DNA of 64,000 bases from Deinococcus roseus (lineage in GTDB: Bacteria > Deinococcota > Deinococci > Deinococcales > Deinococcaceae). The stretch covers positions 1-64,000 of the forward strand of contig NZ_BMOD01000022.1 of assembly GCF_014646895.1 (NCBI RefSeq). Reading direction: 5' to 3'. The translations under genes and the position numbers were made by a program. Position 1 is the stretch's first letter; every line of letters begins with the position of its first letter. This document shows positions 44,192-52,004 of the stretch, piece after piece. The notes below the pieces were generated by a model that saw nothing but the letters and a program-made list of their open reading frames with translations, ran no database searches and was not told the origin of the DNA.

Positions 44192-44411
44192 ATCCCCCTG
44201 CTGCTGCTTCCTCTTCTGGGAGCACTGAGGCTTAAATTCCCCTGCCTTTCGCGGTGCTCAAGGCTGTCCCCCGTCAGCGTTGGGGGATTTTTGGTTGTCC
44301 AGGATGGTTTCCAGCTAAGAACATCCACCAACCCCCCTTCGTTAAGGGGGGACAGTGCGAGCTTTAGCGAGCACAGGAGGGATCTCACCCGCAGAACTCC
44401 AAAACGCCCAC
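44190..44411. repeat. Palindromic dispersed repeat, copy B (MITE-like)
   Basis: It starts AGATCCCCCTGC at the lepA stop and ends GGAGGGATCTCACCCGCAG... then CGCCCACC, the complement of the left end of copy A. The core GGATGGTTTCCA and the arms TGTCCCCC and AACCCCCCTTCGTTAAGG are shared with copies A and C. The left part contains an extra, duplicated start (CCCCTGCCTTTCGCGG). Confidence 0.75.
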
Positions 44412-44421
44412 CCAGCACCCT

Positions 44422-45162
44422 CTACTTCAAATGCCCCTTCACAAACGCTTTCACAGCTTCCCAGGTTTCCTGACCTCCAAAAATGCCCATTTCGGGGCGC
44501 AGGATGCTGGCTCCATGCTTGCCAAATTTCTGGGGGGTGAACAGGGTTTTCTGGGGGCTTTTCACGGCATTAAAGATGGCTTTTGCTGCAGCGGCTTCGC
44601 TTTTTGCGCTGGTGATGAAGACCGCGGTGCTGCCCAGTTTTTTGGCTGCATCCTTGACGGTGTTGTTGCCCTCAAGGTATTCATCTGGGGAGAAACTGAG
44701 GATGGCTTGGACTTCGGGGTGTCTGGCGGCCACCAGAAAAACCAGGGCCGAGGTGTAACTGCTGCCCAGCAACCAGATGGGTTTCTCGGGGTAAGTGGCC
44801 TTTGCCCAGGTCAAGGCTGCTTCAAGGTCGGGCAGGGTTTCCATGAAGGTCGAGGATTTGCCTGCCTGCAAGACGGTCTGGTTGTCTGCATCAAACAGAG
44901 AGCCTCCCGAGCGCTGGTCCAGGGCCAGTCCTGCAAAGCCCAGTTTCACAAATTCTGGGGCAATGGGGGCATATTCGGCTTTGTTGGACCCTGCCTGATG
45001 GAACATCAGCAGCACGGCTTTTGCGGTTTTGCTGGGGTAATGGGTGGCGTGCAAGGTCAGGCCATCGCTGGCTTTCAGGGTGAGGGGGCTCTGGGCCAGT
45101 GCGACACTGCCCAGCAACATTCCACTTGAGAACAGCACTTTGTTCAGGGTTTTCCGGTTCAT
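44422..45162 (-). CDS. Secreted alpha/beta hydrolase, paralogue 2
   Basis: This 246-residue protein has a signal peptide (MNRKTLNKVLFSSGMLLGSVALAQ) and an alpha/beta-hydrolase core: LLMFHQAGSNKAEYAPIAP, nucleophile region WLLGSSYTSALVFLVAARHP and a late GKHGASIL histidine. The elbow reads G-S-S-Y-T in place of GxSxG. It is closely similar to the gene at 45998-46726 across most of its length. ATGA overlap with the MerR gene indicates joint control. Substrate unknown; dienelactone-hydrolase-like or esterase activity is a guess. Confidence 0.75.
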   Translation of the reverse strand: MNRKTLNKVLFSSGMLLGSVALAQSPLTLKASDGLTLHATHYPSKTAKAVLLMFHQAGSNKAEYAPIAPEFVKLGFAGLALDQRSGGSLFDADNQTVLQAGKSSTFMETLPDLEAALTWAKATYPEKPIWLLGSSYTSALVFLVAARHPEVQAILSFSPDEYLEGNNTVKDAAKKLGSTAVFITSAKSEAAAAKAIFNAVKSPQKTLFTPQKFGKHGASILRPEMGIFGGQETWEAVKAFVKGHLK

Positions 45163-45944
45163 GCTTCTCCTTCGATCACGCACCAGACCTCGGTGATGGG
45201 TCTGCTTCCATCTGCGAGGCCTGCCAGATAACTTTCACACCAGGGACCAATGCGTTTGACCTGGTGTTTTTCCACCCAGGCTTCCAGGGCCTGATAGGCC
45301 AGGTACAGGTGGCTGTAATCTCCTGCATGCAGGGTGCGGATGGTTTTGCCAGAGCATCCGGCTGAGGTTTCTGGTCCGGCAGCATGGACGGGCAGACACA
45401 GGATGGCCTGATAATGGTCAGGGTCAAAACCACCCTGCGGAGGATGGTAGGTGTAGGGGGCTTCTGTGGGTTTGAGGTTTGCTGCCCTGGCCTGTTCCAG
45501 CAGGTTCTGGTAAACCCGCTCCCGGTCCAGTTCGGCGGTGGTCAGCGAGGTGGCATGCGGGCAGGTCAACACCGCAAATGGAGGATTTTCTTGCACCCCC
45601 ACAGGGTAATCCTGCATGTTCTGCTGGGCCAGATAGACTTTTTGCAGCAGTTCCTGTTTTTCACGGATCCACATTTCCAGCCGTGAAGCGTGGATCTGCA
45701 GTGCCTGCTGGACGGTCAGGTCGGCCTGGGCCACCTGCTGCACATCGTCCAGGGACAAATCCAGTTCCCTCAGGCTGCGGATCCTTTCGGCCAGTCCGCG
45801 CTGGTAGAAACGGTAGTAGCGGTATCCGGTTTCAGGATCCACCACCGCGGGCATCAGCAGGCCCACCGACTCGTAAAAGCGCAGGGCTTTGACGCTCAGA
45901 CCGGTCAGCTGGGCAAAACGCCCAATGGAAATCAGTTTTTTCAT
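45159..45944 (-). CDS. MerR-family regulator with GyrI-like effector domain
   Basis: This 261-residue regulator has the MerR helix-turn-helix (ISIGRFAQLTGLSVKALRFYESVGLL, wing residues YRYY), a coiled linker helix (LEMWIREKQELLQKVYLAQQN) and a C-terminal GyrI-like ligand-binding domain. It resembles multidrug-sensing BmrR-type proteins. AGAGGAGGTGC precedes the ATG. It lies between two paralogous hydrolase genes and overlaps the second; a MerR-type promoter with a 20-base spacer precedes it. Confidence 0.88.
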   Translation of the reverse strand: MKKLISIGRFAQLTGLSVKALRFYESVGLLMPAVVDPETGYRYYRFYQRGLAERIRSLRELDLSLDDVQQVAQADLTVQQALQIHASRLEMWIREKQELLQKVYLAQQNMQDYPVGVQENPPFAVLTCPHATSLTTAELDRERVYQNLLEQARAANLKPTEAPYTYHPPQGGFDPDHYQAILCLPVHAAGPETSAGCSGKTIRTLHAGDYSHLYLAYQALEAWVEKHQVKRIGPWCESYLAGLADGSRPITEVWCVIEGEA

Positions 45945-45961
45945 GCACCTCCTCTGAAATG

Positions 45962-45993
45962 AGGGTACAACCCGTCCCTTGCAGGAGGGTCAA
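45962..45993 (-). promoter_or_regulatory. MerR-type promoter with long spacer
   Basis: On the minus strand TTGACC, 20 bases, TACCCT. MerR activators work on promoters with 19-20-base spacers; the spacer contains a partial dyad (ACCCtCCTgcaAGGgacGGGT). It lies 17 bases upstream of the MerR gene start and would drive merR plus the second hydrolase. Confidence 0.55.
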
Positions 45994-45997
45994 GGGG

Positions 45998-46726
45998 TCA
46001 CTTCAGGTGCTGCTTCACAAATGCCCGGACTGCGCTCCAGACCTCGGTGCCTCCAAGTTGTTTCATTTCGGGCCGCAGGATGCTGGCCGCATGGATGCCC
46101 AGTTTGTAGGGAATGAACATGGTCTTGTTGGAGTTGGGCAGAACGTCATAAATGTGCTGACAGGCCAGAATTTCACTGGAGGTGTGCATTCCTGTCAGGA
46201 ACACTGCGGTGTTCTTCAGGGTTTTTGCTGCGTCCCTGACACTGTGATCCGTGTCCAGGTATTCAGCAGGGGAGAAGCTGAGCACGGCTTTGACTTCGGG
46301 ATGTCTGGCGGCCACCAGAAAAACCAGGGCCGAGGTGTAACTGCTGCCCATCAGCCAGATGGGTTTCTCAGGGTATTTCTGCCTGGCCCACAAAACAGCC
46401 CCTTCCAGATCAGGCATCACCTGCTGAAAGCTGTACAGGCCTGGATTGGCCCGGATGGTCTGGTTGCTCTCTCCAAACATGGGCCCTCCGAAACGCTGGT
46501 CGGTGGCAAGTGCTGCAAAACCCAGCTTCACGAACTCTGGAGCAATGGGGGCATATTCGGCTTTGTTGGAGCCAGACTGGTGAAACATCAGCAGCACGGC
46601 TTTTGCCGTTTTGTTGGGGTAATGGGTGGCGTACACCGGAAAACCATCGGTTGCTTTGAAGGAAATCACCTGCTGGGCCTGGGCAGGGACTAGGTTGAAC
46701 ATAAGGACCACCAGAGCCACCCTCAT
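45998..46726 (-). CDS. Secreted alpha/beta hydrolase, paralogue 1
   Basis: This 242-residue protein has a signal peptide (MRVALVVLMFNLVPAQAQ) and LLMFHQSGSNKAEYAPIAPE, WLMGSSYTSALVFLVAARHP and a late IHAASILRPEM. It is a paralogue of the 44422-45162 product; the stretch coding SSYTSALVFLVAARHPEV is nearly identical even at nucleotide level, suggesting recent duplication or gene conversion. CAGGAGGACAGC precedes the ATG, 20 bases after the previous gene. Confidence 0.75.
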   Translation of the reverse strand: MRVALVVLMFNLVPAQAQQVISFKATDGFPVYATHYPNKTAKAVLLMFHQSGSNKAEYAPIAPEFVKLGFAALATDQRFGGPMFGESNQTIRANPGLYSFQQVMPDLEGAVLWARQKYPEKPIWLMGSSYTSALVFLVAARHPEVKAVLSFSPAEYLDTDHSVRDAAKTLKNTAVFLTGMHTSSEILACQHIYDVLPNSNKTMFIPYKLGIHAASILRPEMKQLGGTEVWSAVRAFVKQHLK

Positions 46727-46746
46727 GCTGTCCTCCTGGTCTTTTG

Positions 46747-46959
46747 TCAGTCTTCCAGCAATTCCCCAAAGCGTTCTTCAAGCTTTTCCTGCCGGGCCAG
46801 TTTTTCCATCACCAGGGCCTGCAACTCCACACTGGAAATGCCGTGGGTGGCAGCCAGATGAAACACCACTTCCAGCAAAGTGGTGAGGTCTTCCAGCGAT
46901 TCCTGCTGCAGGTACCGGTCGGTGTGTTCCTTCAAAGCTGCCTTGAGGGCTTCATCCAT
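46747..46959 (-). CDS. Half-size MazG/COG4997-like protein with degraded active site
   Basis: This 70-residue helical protein, ALKEHTDRYLQQESLEDLTT..., aligns by eye with the second part of the overlapping upstream gene product: YLQQESLEDLTTLLEVVFHL against YLTEYSADKLADILEVVYAL. The metal-binding EExxE of the upstream protein (LQEEVQEYL) reads LKEHTDRYL here, so the catalytic acids are largely lost. It may be a regulatory partner. ATG overlaps the upstream stop by 8 bases. Confidence 0.6.
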   Translation of the reverse strand: MDEALKAALKEHTDRYLQQESLEDLTTLLEVVFHLAATHGISSVELQALVMEKLARQEKLEERFGELLED

Positions 46960-47251
46960 GGTGGTGCTCCTTGCGGGTCAGGGCCAGCCTGGTTTTGAAC
47001 TGTCCTTCCTCACGGGCTTTGACTTCCCGGAGGCTTTCCAGGGCATCTCTCTGGATGCCTTGCAGTTCAGAGAGGGCGTACACCACTTCCAGAATGTCTG
47101 CCAGTTTGTCTGCGCTGTACTCGGTGAGGTATTCCTGCACCTCTTCCTGCAGCTTCAGGCGCAGGTAACGGGGAAAATCTGCTTCGGAAAGCTGCTCAAA
47201 GTGGGCTTCATGCTGCATGTGCTGTGGGGTGAGGTCGCGGACCAGCTTCAC
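46952..47251 (-). CDS. NTP pyrophosphohydrolase-like (COG4997/MazG-type) protein
   Basis: This 99-residue all-helical protein begins with the COG4997 hallmark MKLVRDLTP and has RLKLQEEVQEYL and ADKLADILEVVYAL, giving the EExxE plus D metal sites of MazG-like nucleotide pyrophosphohydrolases. House-cleaning of damaged nucleotides is the presumed role. GTG start (AAAGGACGTGAGCA upstream) overlaps the MBL gene stop as GTGA. It is followed by a degenerate half-size paralogue. Confidence 0.75.
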   Translation of the reverse strand: MKLVRDLTPQHMQHEAHFEQLSEADFPRYLRLKLQEEVQEYLTEYSADKLADILEVVYALSELQGIQRDALESLREVKAREEGQFKTRLALTRKEHHHG

Positions 47252-48168
47252 TGCTCACGTCCTTTCTCAGGAACGACCCGGTAATCCCCTTCGGGATCCA
47301 CCTCGATGGTGACCAGACCGTTCTTGTCGGTGCGGTAGATGTGCTGGGCGTATTTTTTGTACAGATCGAGGGCTTCTCTGGCTGGGTGCCCATAATTGTT
47401 GGGTCCCACCCCGATCACCACCACTTCAGGGCTGACGGCAGAAAGGAACTCTGCATTGTCGTTGTGGGGGCTGCCATGGTGGGCGCTTTTGTAGACGCTC
47501 AGCTCTTTGAGCTGGGTGCGGTATTCGTTCAGCCACCCTTCCATGGTGTCTTTTTCGCTGTCGCCGCCCAGAAAGGCCTTGAAGTTGCCCCGCTGAATCA
47601 GGATGCCCACACTGTTGGCGTTCTGGTCGTCTTTGCCCAGACCTTTGGGGATGTCCAGAATGTGCAGTTTGATGCTGCCCAGGTCGATGTTGCGGTCGGT
47701 GGCCACAATCCCCTGCGCTTTCACGGCTTTGACCGATTTGATCAGTTTGCGGTAGGCGTTGGTGTCTGCGGCAATGCCGTTGTTGATGAAGTAACTGGGT
47801 TTCAGTTTGACCGCTTCATTGAGGCCGTTGATGTGGTCAAAATCCCCGTGGCTGGCGGCCATGATGTCCAGTTTGGTCAGGCCCAGTTCTGCAATGTAGT
47901 CTTTGATTTTGACGGTGCTGCGGCCCCCATCGTAGAGCATGGTTTTGCCTTCTGGACTGGTGACCAGCACGGCGTCCCCCTGGCCCACATCCAGAAACTG
48001 GATTTTGAGGAGGGATTTGTCTGCATCGAAGGTGCCCGAGGGACCTGTTGGAGTGGTGGTTCCGCCTGTTCCCTGTTCCTGTTTGGGTTGCAGGGCATAA
48101 TACCCGGCCAGCAGCACGGCCAGAATCAGCACCACCATGGGGGGCAGTTTGTTGTTCTGGTTTTTCAT
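47248..48168 (-). CDS. ComEC/Rec2-like metallo-beta-lactamase-fold protein, membrane-anchored
   Basis: This 306-residue protein has an N-terminal transmembrane segment (MVVLILAVLLAGYYAL), a Gly/Thr/Pro linker and an MBL domain: FLDVGQGDAVLVTSPEGKTMLYDGG, metal motif ASHGDFDHINGL, LGGDSEKDTMEGWL and SAHHGSPHND. It resembles the C-terminal nuclease-like domain of ComEC, as a separate protein. It probably acts outside the membrane. It overlaps the DUF3006 gene (ATGA) upstream, a common partner of such MBL proteins. Confidence 0.85.
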   Translation of the reverse strand: MKNQNNKLPPMVVLILAVLLAGYYALQPKQEQGTGGTTTPTGPSGTFDADKSLLKIQFLDVGQGDAVLVTSPEGKTMLYDGGRSTVKIKDYIAELGLTKLDIMAASHGDFDHINGLNEAVKLKPSYFINNGIAADTNAYRKLIKSVKAVKAQGIVATDRNIDLGSIKLHILDIPKGLGKDDQNANSVGILIQRGNFKAFLGGDSEKDTMEGWLNEYRTQLKELSVYKSAHHGSPHNDNAEFLSAVSPEVVVIGVGPNNYGHPAREALDLYKKYAQHIYRTDKNGLVTIEVDPEGDYRVVPEKGREQ

Positions 48169-48413
48169 ATTTGAATGTCCCCTTCAGGAGCACCTTTGTT
48201 GAGGTCTGCCAGGGCCTGCTGTGCTTCATTTTTCAGTTTTGTGGTGGTCTCTTGGTCCACCACAAAGCGGAACCAGCCTCCGTCTTCATGCAGCCGCAGC
48301 ACATCTCCCACCCGCACTTCTGGCAGCAGCATGGCCGGGAAATCCAGCACCAGATCCTCGAATTCCAGCCGCACCAGGTCCTGCTCGAAGCCTTCCACAA
48401 TCCACTGTGCCAT
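48165..48413 (-). CDS. DUF3006-like protein
   Basis: This is an 82-residue protein with a small beta-barrel-like pattern (WIVEGFEQDLVRLEFED, MLLPEVRVGDVLRLHEDGG) and a C-terminal helix starting VVDQETTTKL. DUF3006 genes commonly sit beside ComEC-like MBL genes, as here. The ATG at 48413 is preferred because TACACT lies 6 bases upstream (leaderless); an ATG 24 bases earlier would fall inside the promoter. It opens a tightly packed minus-strand run. Confidence 0.65.
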   Translation of the reverse strand: MAQWIVEGFEQDLVRLEFEDLVLDFPAMLLPEVRVGDVLRLHEDGGWFRFVVDQETTTKLKNEAQQALADLNKGAPEGDIQI

Positions 48414-48479
48414 AGGGGTAGTGTACACCGCCTGCATGAAGAGGCCCTGCCCTGGATCGGGCAGGTTTTATAGTGAAGC

Positions 48480-48974
48480 ATGGACGATTTGACCCTGCAT
48501 CATTTGAACACCACCCGCAAGGTTTTCAGCACCTACAAGGCCCTGGCAGAGAAAGCCCTGAATCAGGTTTCAGATCAGGAATTCTTTCAGACCATCGACA
48601 GTGAAAGCAACAGCCTGGCCCTGATTGTCAAGCACCTGGGTGGCAACATGCGTTCCAGATGGACCAACTACCTGACTGAAGATGGCGAGAAACCTGACCG
48701 CAACCGCGATGGGGAATTCCTGATCGAGGAAGACAGCCGTGCTTCCCTGATGGCGGGCTGGGAGGAAGGCTGGAGGCTGGCCTTCAAAGCCCTTGACGAT
48801 GTGCCAGATTTGCAATACGTGGTGAAAATTCGCGGCCAGGACCACACCATTCTGGAGGCCATTGAACGTCAGGTGGCCCACACCTCCTACCACATCGGGC
48901 AGATGGTGTTTCTGGCCAAGCATCTGAAAAGCGACAAATGGCAGAACCTGAGCATGCCCAGAAACAGAAAGTGA
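48480..48974 (+). CDS. DUF1572 (DinB-like) protein
   Basis: This 164-residue protein matches DUF1572: NSLALIVKHLGGNMRSRWTNYL, TEDGEKPDRNRDGEF and HTSYHIGQMVFLAKHL. The three histidines of the DinB-like four-helix bundle (HLGGN, RQVAH, YHIGQ) could bind a metal. Many such proteins are thiol transferases or damage-inducible, but this one has no known role. TATAGT is 5 bases before the ATG (leaderless). It diverges from the DUF3006 gene. Confidence 0.85.
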   Translation: MDDLTLHHLNTTRKVFSTYKALAEKALNQVSDQEFFQTIDSESNSLALIVKHLGGNMRSRWTNYLTEDGEKPDRNRDGEFLIEEDSRASLMAGWEEGWRLAFKALDDVPDLQYVVKIRGQDHTILEAIERQVAHTSYHIGQMVFLAKHLKSDKWQNLSMPRNRK

Positions 48975-49092
48975 AGGGTTGTTTGTTTTTCTGAAACAGG
49001 CTGTCCAAACAATAATGGACTCGGTTTAAATGGTATGCAACAATACATAAGAATGCCACCTCTGAGCCGTTGGGGGTTGCCTTCTGGAGGAC

Positions 49093-50013
49093 ATGATGAA
49101 AAATCAAAGCAAATGGTTGTTGTTCAGTGTATTTTCTTTGTTGCTGGCTGCTTGTGGTCAAACCCCACAACCTGTCCTGACTTATGATGCTGTGTCTTAT
49201 GATCCAGTGTCCAATCAGTCCCTGAAAAGCGAGGCCGAGTTTCAGCTGATGCTTTCCAGGCAATTGCCTGGCATTCAGGTTGATCTGGGGGTTGCTGCTG
49301 TGCCTGGCACTGTAAACCCCAGTCTGAAAAAAGTCCGTCCAGCTTCTATTGCACCCTTGACCCAGAAACCTTCGGTGCTGAAATTGGTCATCAGTCAGCA
49401 AGACGAATGTGAGCCCACCCTTTCTGGAAATGCAGCGGATGTGGACAAAGATGGTTTTGCAGTGTCACTGGTGCTTGCTGGTCATTGTGAAGCAATTCAG
49501 AACGGCGTAAAGGTGGTGTCCAGAGTGGACGGTCTCATCAAAGACAAGGACGACACCGATCCTCTGGGGGGTTATGCTTTTGAAAGCATCGGTCAGGTGG
49601 ATGTGTATCAGGGCAGCAACATGGCTGGACTTCGCATTGCTGCCGGATTGGAAGACACCCGCAATTCGGCAACCGATCACACTTTGGAATCCAAATACCG
49701 CTCTGACATCCTGTTTCATGCAAAAGACAGCCAGGGCACGCTGCACAATGGCAAGTCCGTTTTGAACTACAGGCAGAAAATCAATGTGCTGAAGCTGGAA
49801 GAGGGCTTTGACCTGAATGTGGAGGGCTCGATTTCAGGCCTTGATGTGTTGGATGGCCAATCCACTGGAGGCAAGATTGTTTACAGCGGCAAATTGCATG
49901 GCAGCAACTCTGCAGGTTGCAAGGGCATTGACAGCGGTTCCCTCACTTTCAGCAGCGGTCCCTATTCCGTCACATTGGTGTACACCGGTTGCAACCAATC
50001 AAGCCTGAAATGA
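49093..50013 (+). CDS. Putative lipoprotein
   Basis: This 306-residue protein has a signal peptide and lipobox LLAAC (Cys21). The mature protein is beta-rich with DVDKDGFAVSLVLAGHCEA, a Cys pair pattern (ECEPT, GHCEA, GCKG, TGCN) that may form disulfides. No family recognised. GGAGGACATG precedes the start. It converges on lysJ across a shared bidirectional terminator. Confidence 0.65.
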   Translation: MMKNQSKWLLFSVFSLLLAACGQTPQPVLTYDAVSYDPVSNQSLKSEAEFQLMLSRQLPGIQVDLGVAAVPGTVNPSLKKVRPASIAPLTQKPSVLKLVISQQDECEPTLSGNAADVDKDGFAVSLVLAGHCEAIQNGVKVVSRVDGLIKDKDDTDPLGGYAFESIGQVDVYQGSNMAGLRIAAGLEDTRNSATDHTLESKYRSDILFHAKDSQGTLHNGKSVLNYRQKINVLKLEEGFDLNVEGSISGLDVLDGQSTGGKIVYSGKLHGSNSAGCKGIDSGSLTFSSGPYSVTLVYTGCNQSSLK

Positions 50014-50050
50014 GCCTTCAGAGGACCTGAGTCCTGCTGGATGGAATGAA

Positions 50051-50084
50051 AAAAGCCCTGCGAGACAGAATCGCAGGGCTTTTT
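50051..50084. terminator. Bidirectional terminator between lipoprotein gene and lysJ
   Basis: AAAAGCCCTGCGA/TCGCAGGGCTTTT, 13-bp stem with a 7-base loop, flanked by A-rich and T-rich sides, so it can end transcription from both directions. Confidence 0.9.
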
Positions 50085-50096
50085 CAGTTCAAGTTC

Positions 50097-51290
50097 TCAG
50101 CTTTCGGCTTTGTTCAGCACGGTTTTGAAAGCCTCCACGGCCTGATCAATCTGCTCATAGGAGATGGTCAGGGGGGGCAGGAAGCGCACCACCAGAGGGG
50201 TGGCCTGCAGGGTCAACACGTGGTGCTCGTGCTCCAGAGCGGTGATGTAGGGGGCGCTCTTCTCTTTGAGCTCCACCCCGATCATCAGGCCCAGACCGCG
50301 CACTTCACGGATTTTGGGGCTGCCAATTTCACGCAGCTTCTGCATGAAGTAATTGCCTTTTTCTTCGGCCTGTTTCCAGAGCTGGGTGCGTTTCATGAAA
50401 CGGATGGCAGCCACACCTGCGGCCATGGCCAGGGGGTTTCCTCCGAAAGTGGTGCCGTGACCGCCTTTGGGCATTTTGTCTGCCACTTCTGCAGTCATGG
50501 CGAAAGCCCCGATGGGCACCCCGCCTGCCATGGCTTTGGCCAGGGTCATGCCGTCTGGCACCACACCAGAGTGCTCACAGGCAAACATCTTGCCGGTGCG
50601 GCAAAAGCCGGTCTGGATCTCATCCAGGATCAGGAGGGCACCTTTTTCTCTGGTCAGTTTGCGGGCAGCCTGAATGAATTCCACAGCACCGGGACGCACA
50701 CCCCCCTCGCCCTGCACGGGTTCCATGATCACTGCAGCAGTGTTTTCGTCAATGGCGGCAGCCAGGGCTTCAATGTCCCCGTAAGCCACGAATTCCACGT
50801 TCTGGTCCATCACGCCTTTGAAGGGCTCACGGTACTTGGGCTCCCAGGTGAGGGCCAGTGCGCCCAGGGTGCGGCCCGAAAAGCCCCGTTTCATGGCCAC
50901 AAATTTGCTGCGGCCTCCGGTGGCGGTCACGGCAAATTTCTTGGCGGCCTCCATGGCTTCGGTGCCGGTGGAACACAGGAAAATGCGGTTCAGACCTTCG
51001 GGAAGCACACCCACCAGTTCATCCAGAAATTCGGCACGTTTGTCGTTGGGCAGGGTCTGGGGCATCACCAGCAGGGTTTCGGCCTGCTGTTTGATCGCCT
51101 CCACCACGTCTTCATTGCAGTGTCCGATGTTGGCCACACCGTAACCGCCCACGCAGTCGATGTACTCGTTGCCCTCGCTGTCCCAGACGGTGGCGTCTTT
51201 GCCTTTCACCATCACGATCTGGTGCTTGTTGTAAACACCGCTGTCGTATTTTTGTTCCAGTTCCAGCCAGTTGGGGGTGGTTGCAGTCAT
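50097..51290 (-). CDS. lysJ: [LysW]-aminoadipate semialdehyde transaminase / acetylornithine-type aminotransferase
   Basis: This 397-residue class-III aminotransferase has the PLP lysine in GMTLAKAMAGGVPIGAF, with LILDEIQTGFCRTGKMF and STGTEAMEAAKKFA. It transfers an amino group from glutamate to the LysW-bound semialdehyde in lysine synthesis, and may serve arginine synthesis too, since LysJ and ArgD are close relatives. The call as lysJ rests on the LysW-type genes nearby. AAGGAGAAGCAC precedes the ATG. Confidence 0.85.
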   Translation of the reverse strand: MTATTPNWLELEQKYDSGVYNKHQIVMVKGKDATVWDSEGNEYIDCVGGYGVANIGHCNEDVVEAIKQQAETLLVMPQTLPNDKRAEFLDELVGVLPEGLNRIFLCSTGTEAMEAAKKFAVTATGGRSKFVAMKRGFSGRTLGALALTWEPKYREPFKGVMDQNVEFVAYGDIEALAAAIDENTAAVIMEPVQGEGGVRPGAVEFIQAARKLTREKGALLILDEIQTGFCRTGKMFACEHSGVVPDGMTLAKAMAGGVPIGAFAMTAEVADKMPKGGHGTTFGGNPLAMAAGVAAIRFMKRTQLWKQAEEKGNYFMQKLREIGSPKIREVRGLGLMIGVELKEKSAPYITALEHEHHVLTLQATPLVVRFLPPLTISYEQIDQAVEAFKTVLNKAES

Positions 51291-51338
51291 GTGCTTCTCC
51301 TTCTTGCCTCTATTTTAAGGGGTCAACCCCCAGAGCAT

Positions 51339-51361
51339 CCTGAAACTTCTAGCGTTTCAGG
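51339..51361. promoter_or_regulatory. Hairpin between lysJ and the GNAT pair
   Basis: CCTGAAAC/GTTTCAGG, 8-bp stem with a 7-base loop, no U-run. It lies between the GNAT gene end and the lysJ promoter region; it may be a weak terminator or an operator. Confidence 0.35.
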
Positions 51362-51419
51362 TGAGTAAGTATGCTCCATTTTGCCCAGCACTGGCCCATT
51401 TGAACAGTACCATTTCGCT

Positions 51420-52004
51420 TTACGCGTCAGGACCACTTTGCAGAAAGGGAAGCATGTTTTGCATGCGGGTCAGGTCCACCTGATCGCGGGTGATCTCCAT
51501 CCAGACCTTGTCAAAACGCTCATGGCCCAGCAAAGCAGCCCCTCTGCGGCGACCCACCTCACGGAATCCTGCTTTCAGATAGGCCTGAATGCCACGCGGG
51601 TTGAATGAATATACAAACAGATCGATGTTGTAAAGGTTCAGGTGGAACATGCCGTACTCCACCATCAGACGGGTGGCCTCGGTGCCGTACCCCTGGCTCC
51701 AGAAGTCTGGATTCCAGATGCAGATGCCAAAAGTGGCCGTTCCCATGCGGTGGTTGATGCCAAACAGCGAACAGCTCCCAATCAGGGTGCCCTCCGGGGT
51801 GAAGATGCCAAAGGTCACGTTGTCGGGATCCTTGATGGTGCTGTCGTACCACTGGTATTCCTCTTCCAGAGAGGTGGTTTTGCCATACCCGTACATGTAC
51901 ATGGTCATGCCTGGATTCTGGAAGTAGGGTGCAATTTCAGGAACGTCTTTGCGCTCCAGAACCCCCAGCATGACTTTTTGCCCACGAAACAGCACAGGGT
52001 TCAT
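51420..52004 (-). CDS. GNAT-family N-acetyltransferase, tandem copy 2
   Basis: This 194-residue acetyltransferase of the RimJ/RimL-like type has the acetyl-CoA loop SQGYGTEATRLMVEYGMF and LYNIDLFVYSFNPRGIQAYLKAGF. Substrate unknown. It is a paralogue of the upstream gene (shared GYGTEAxRLMVEYGMFHLNL stretch) and overlaps it by 4 bases (ATGA). Confidence 0.85.
   Translation of the reverse strand: MNPVLFRGQKVMLGVLERKDVPEIAPYFQNPGMTMYMYGYGKTTSLEEEYQWYDSTIKDPDNVTFGIFTPEGTLIGSCSLFGINHRMGTATFGICIWNPDFWSQGYGTEATRLMVEYGMFHLNLYNIDLFVYSFNPRGIQAYLKAGFREVGRRRGAALLGHERFDKVWMEITRDQVDLTRMQNMLPFLQSGPDA

Noticed and set aside
51300..51340. Seven-codon frame (MLWGLTP) upstream of lysJ as an attenuator peptide
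   Set aside because: It contains no lysine or arginine codons and no terminator follows.
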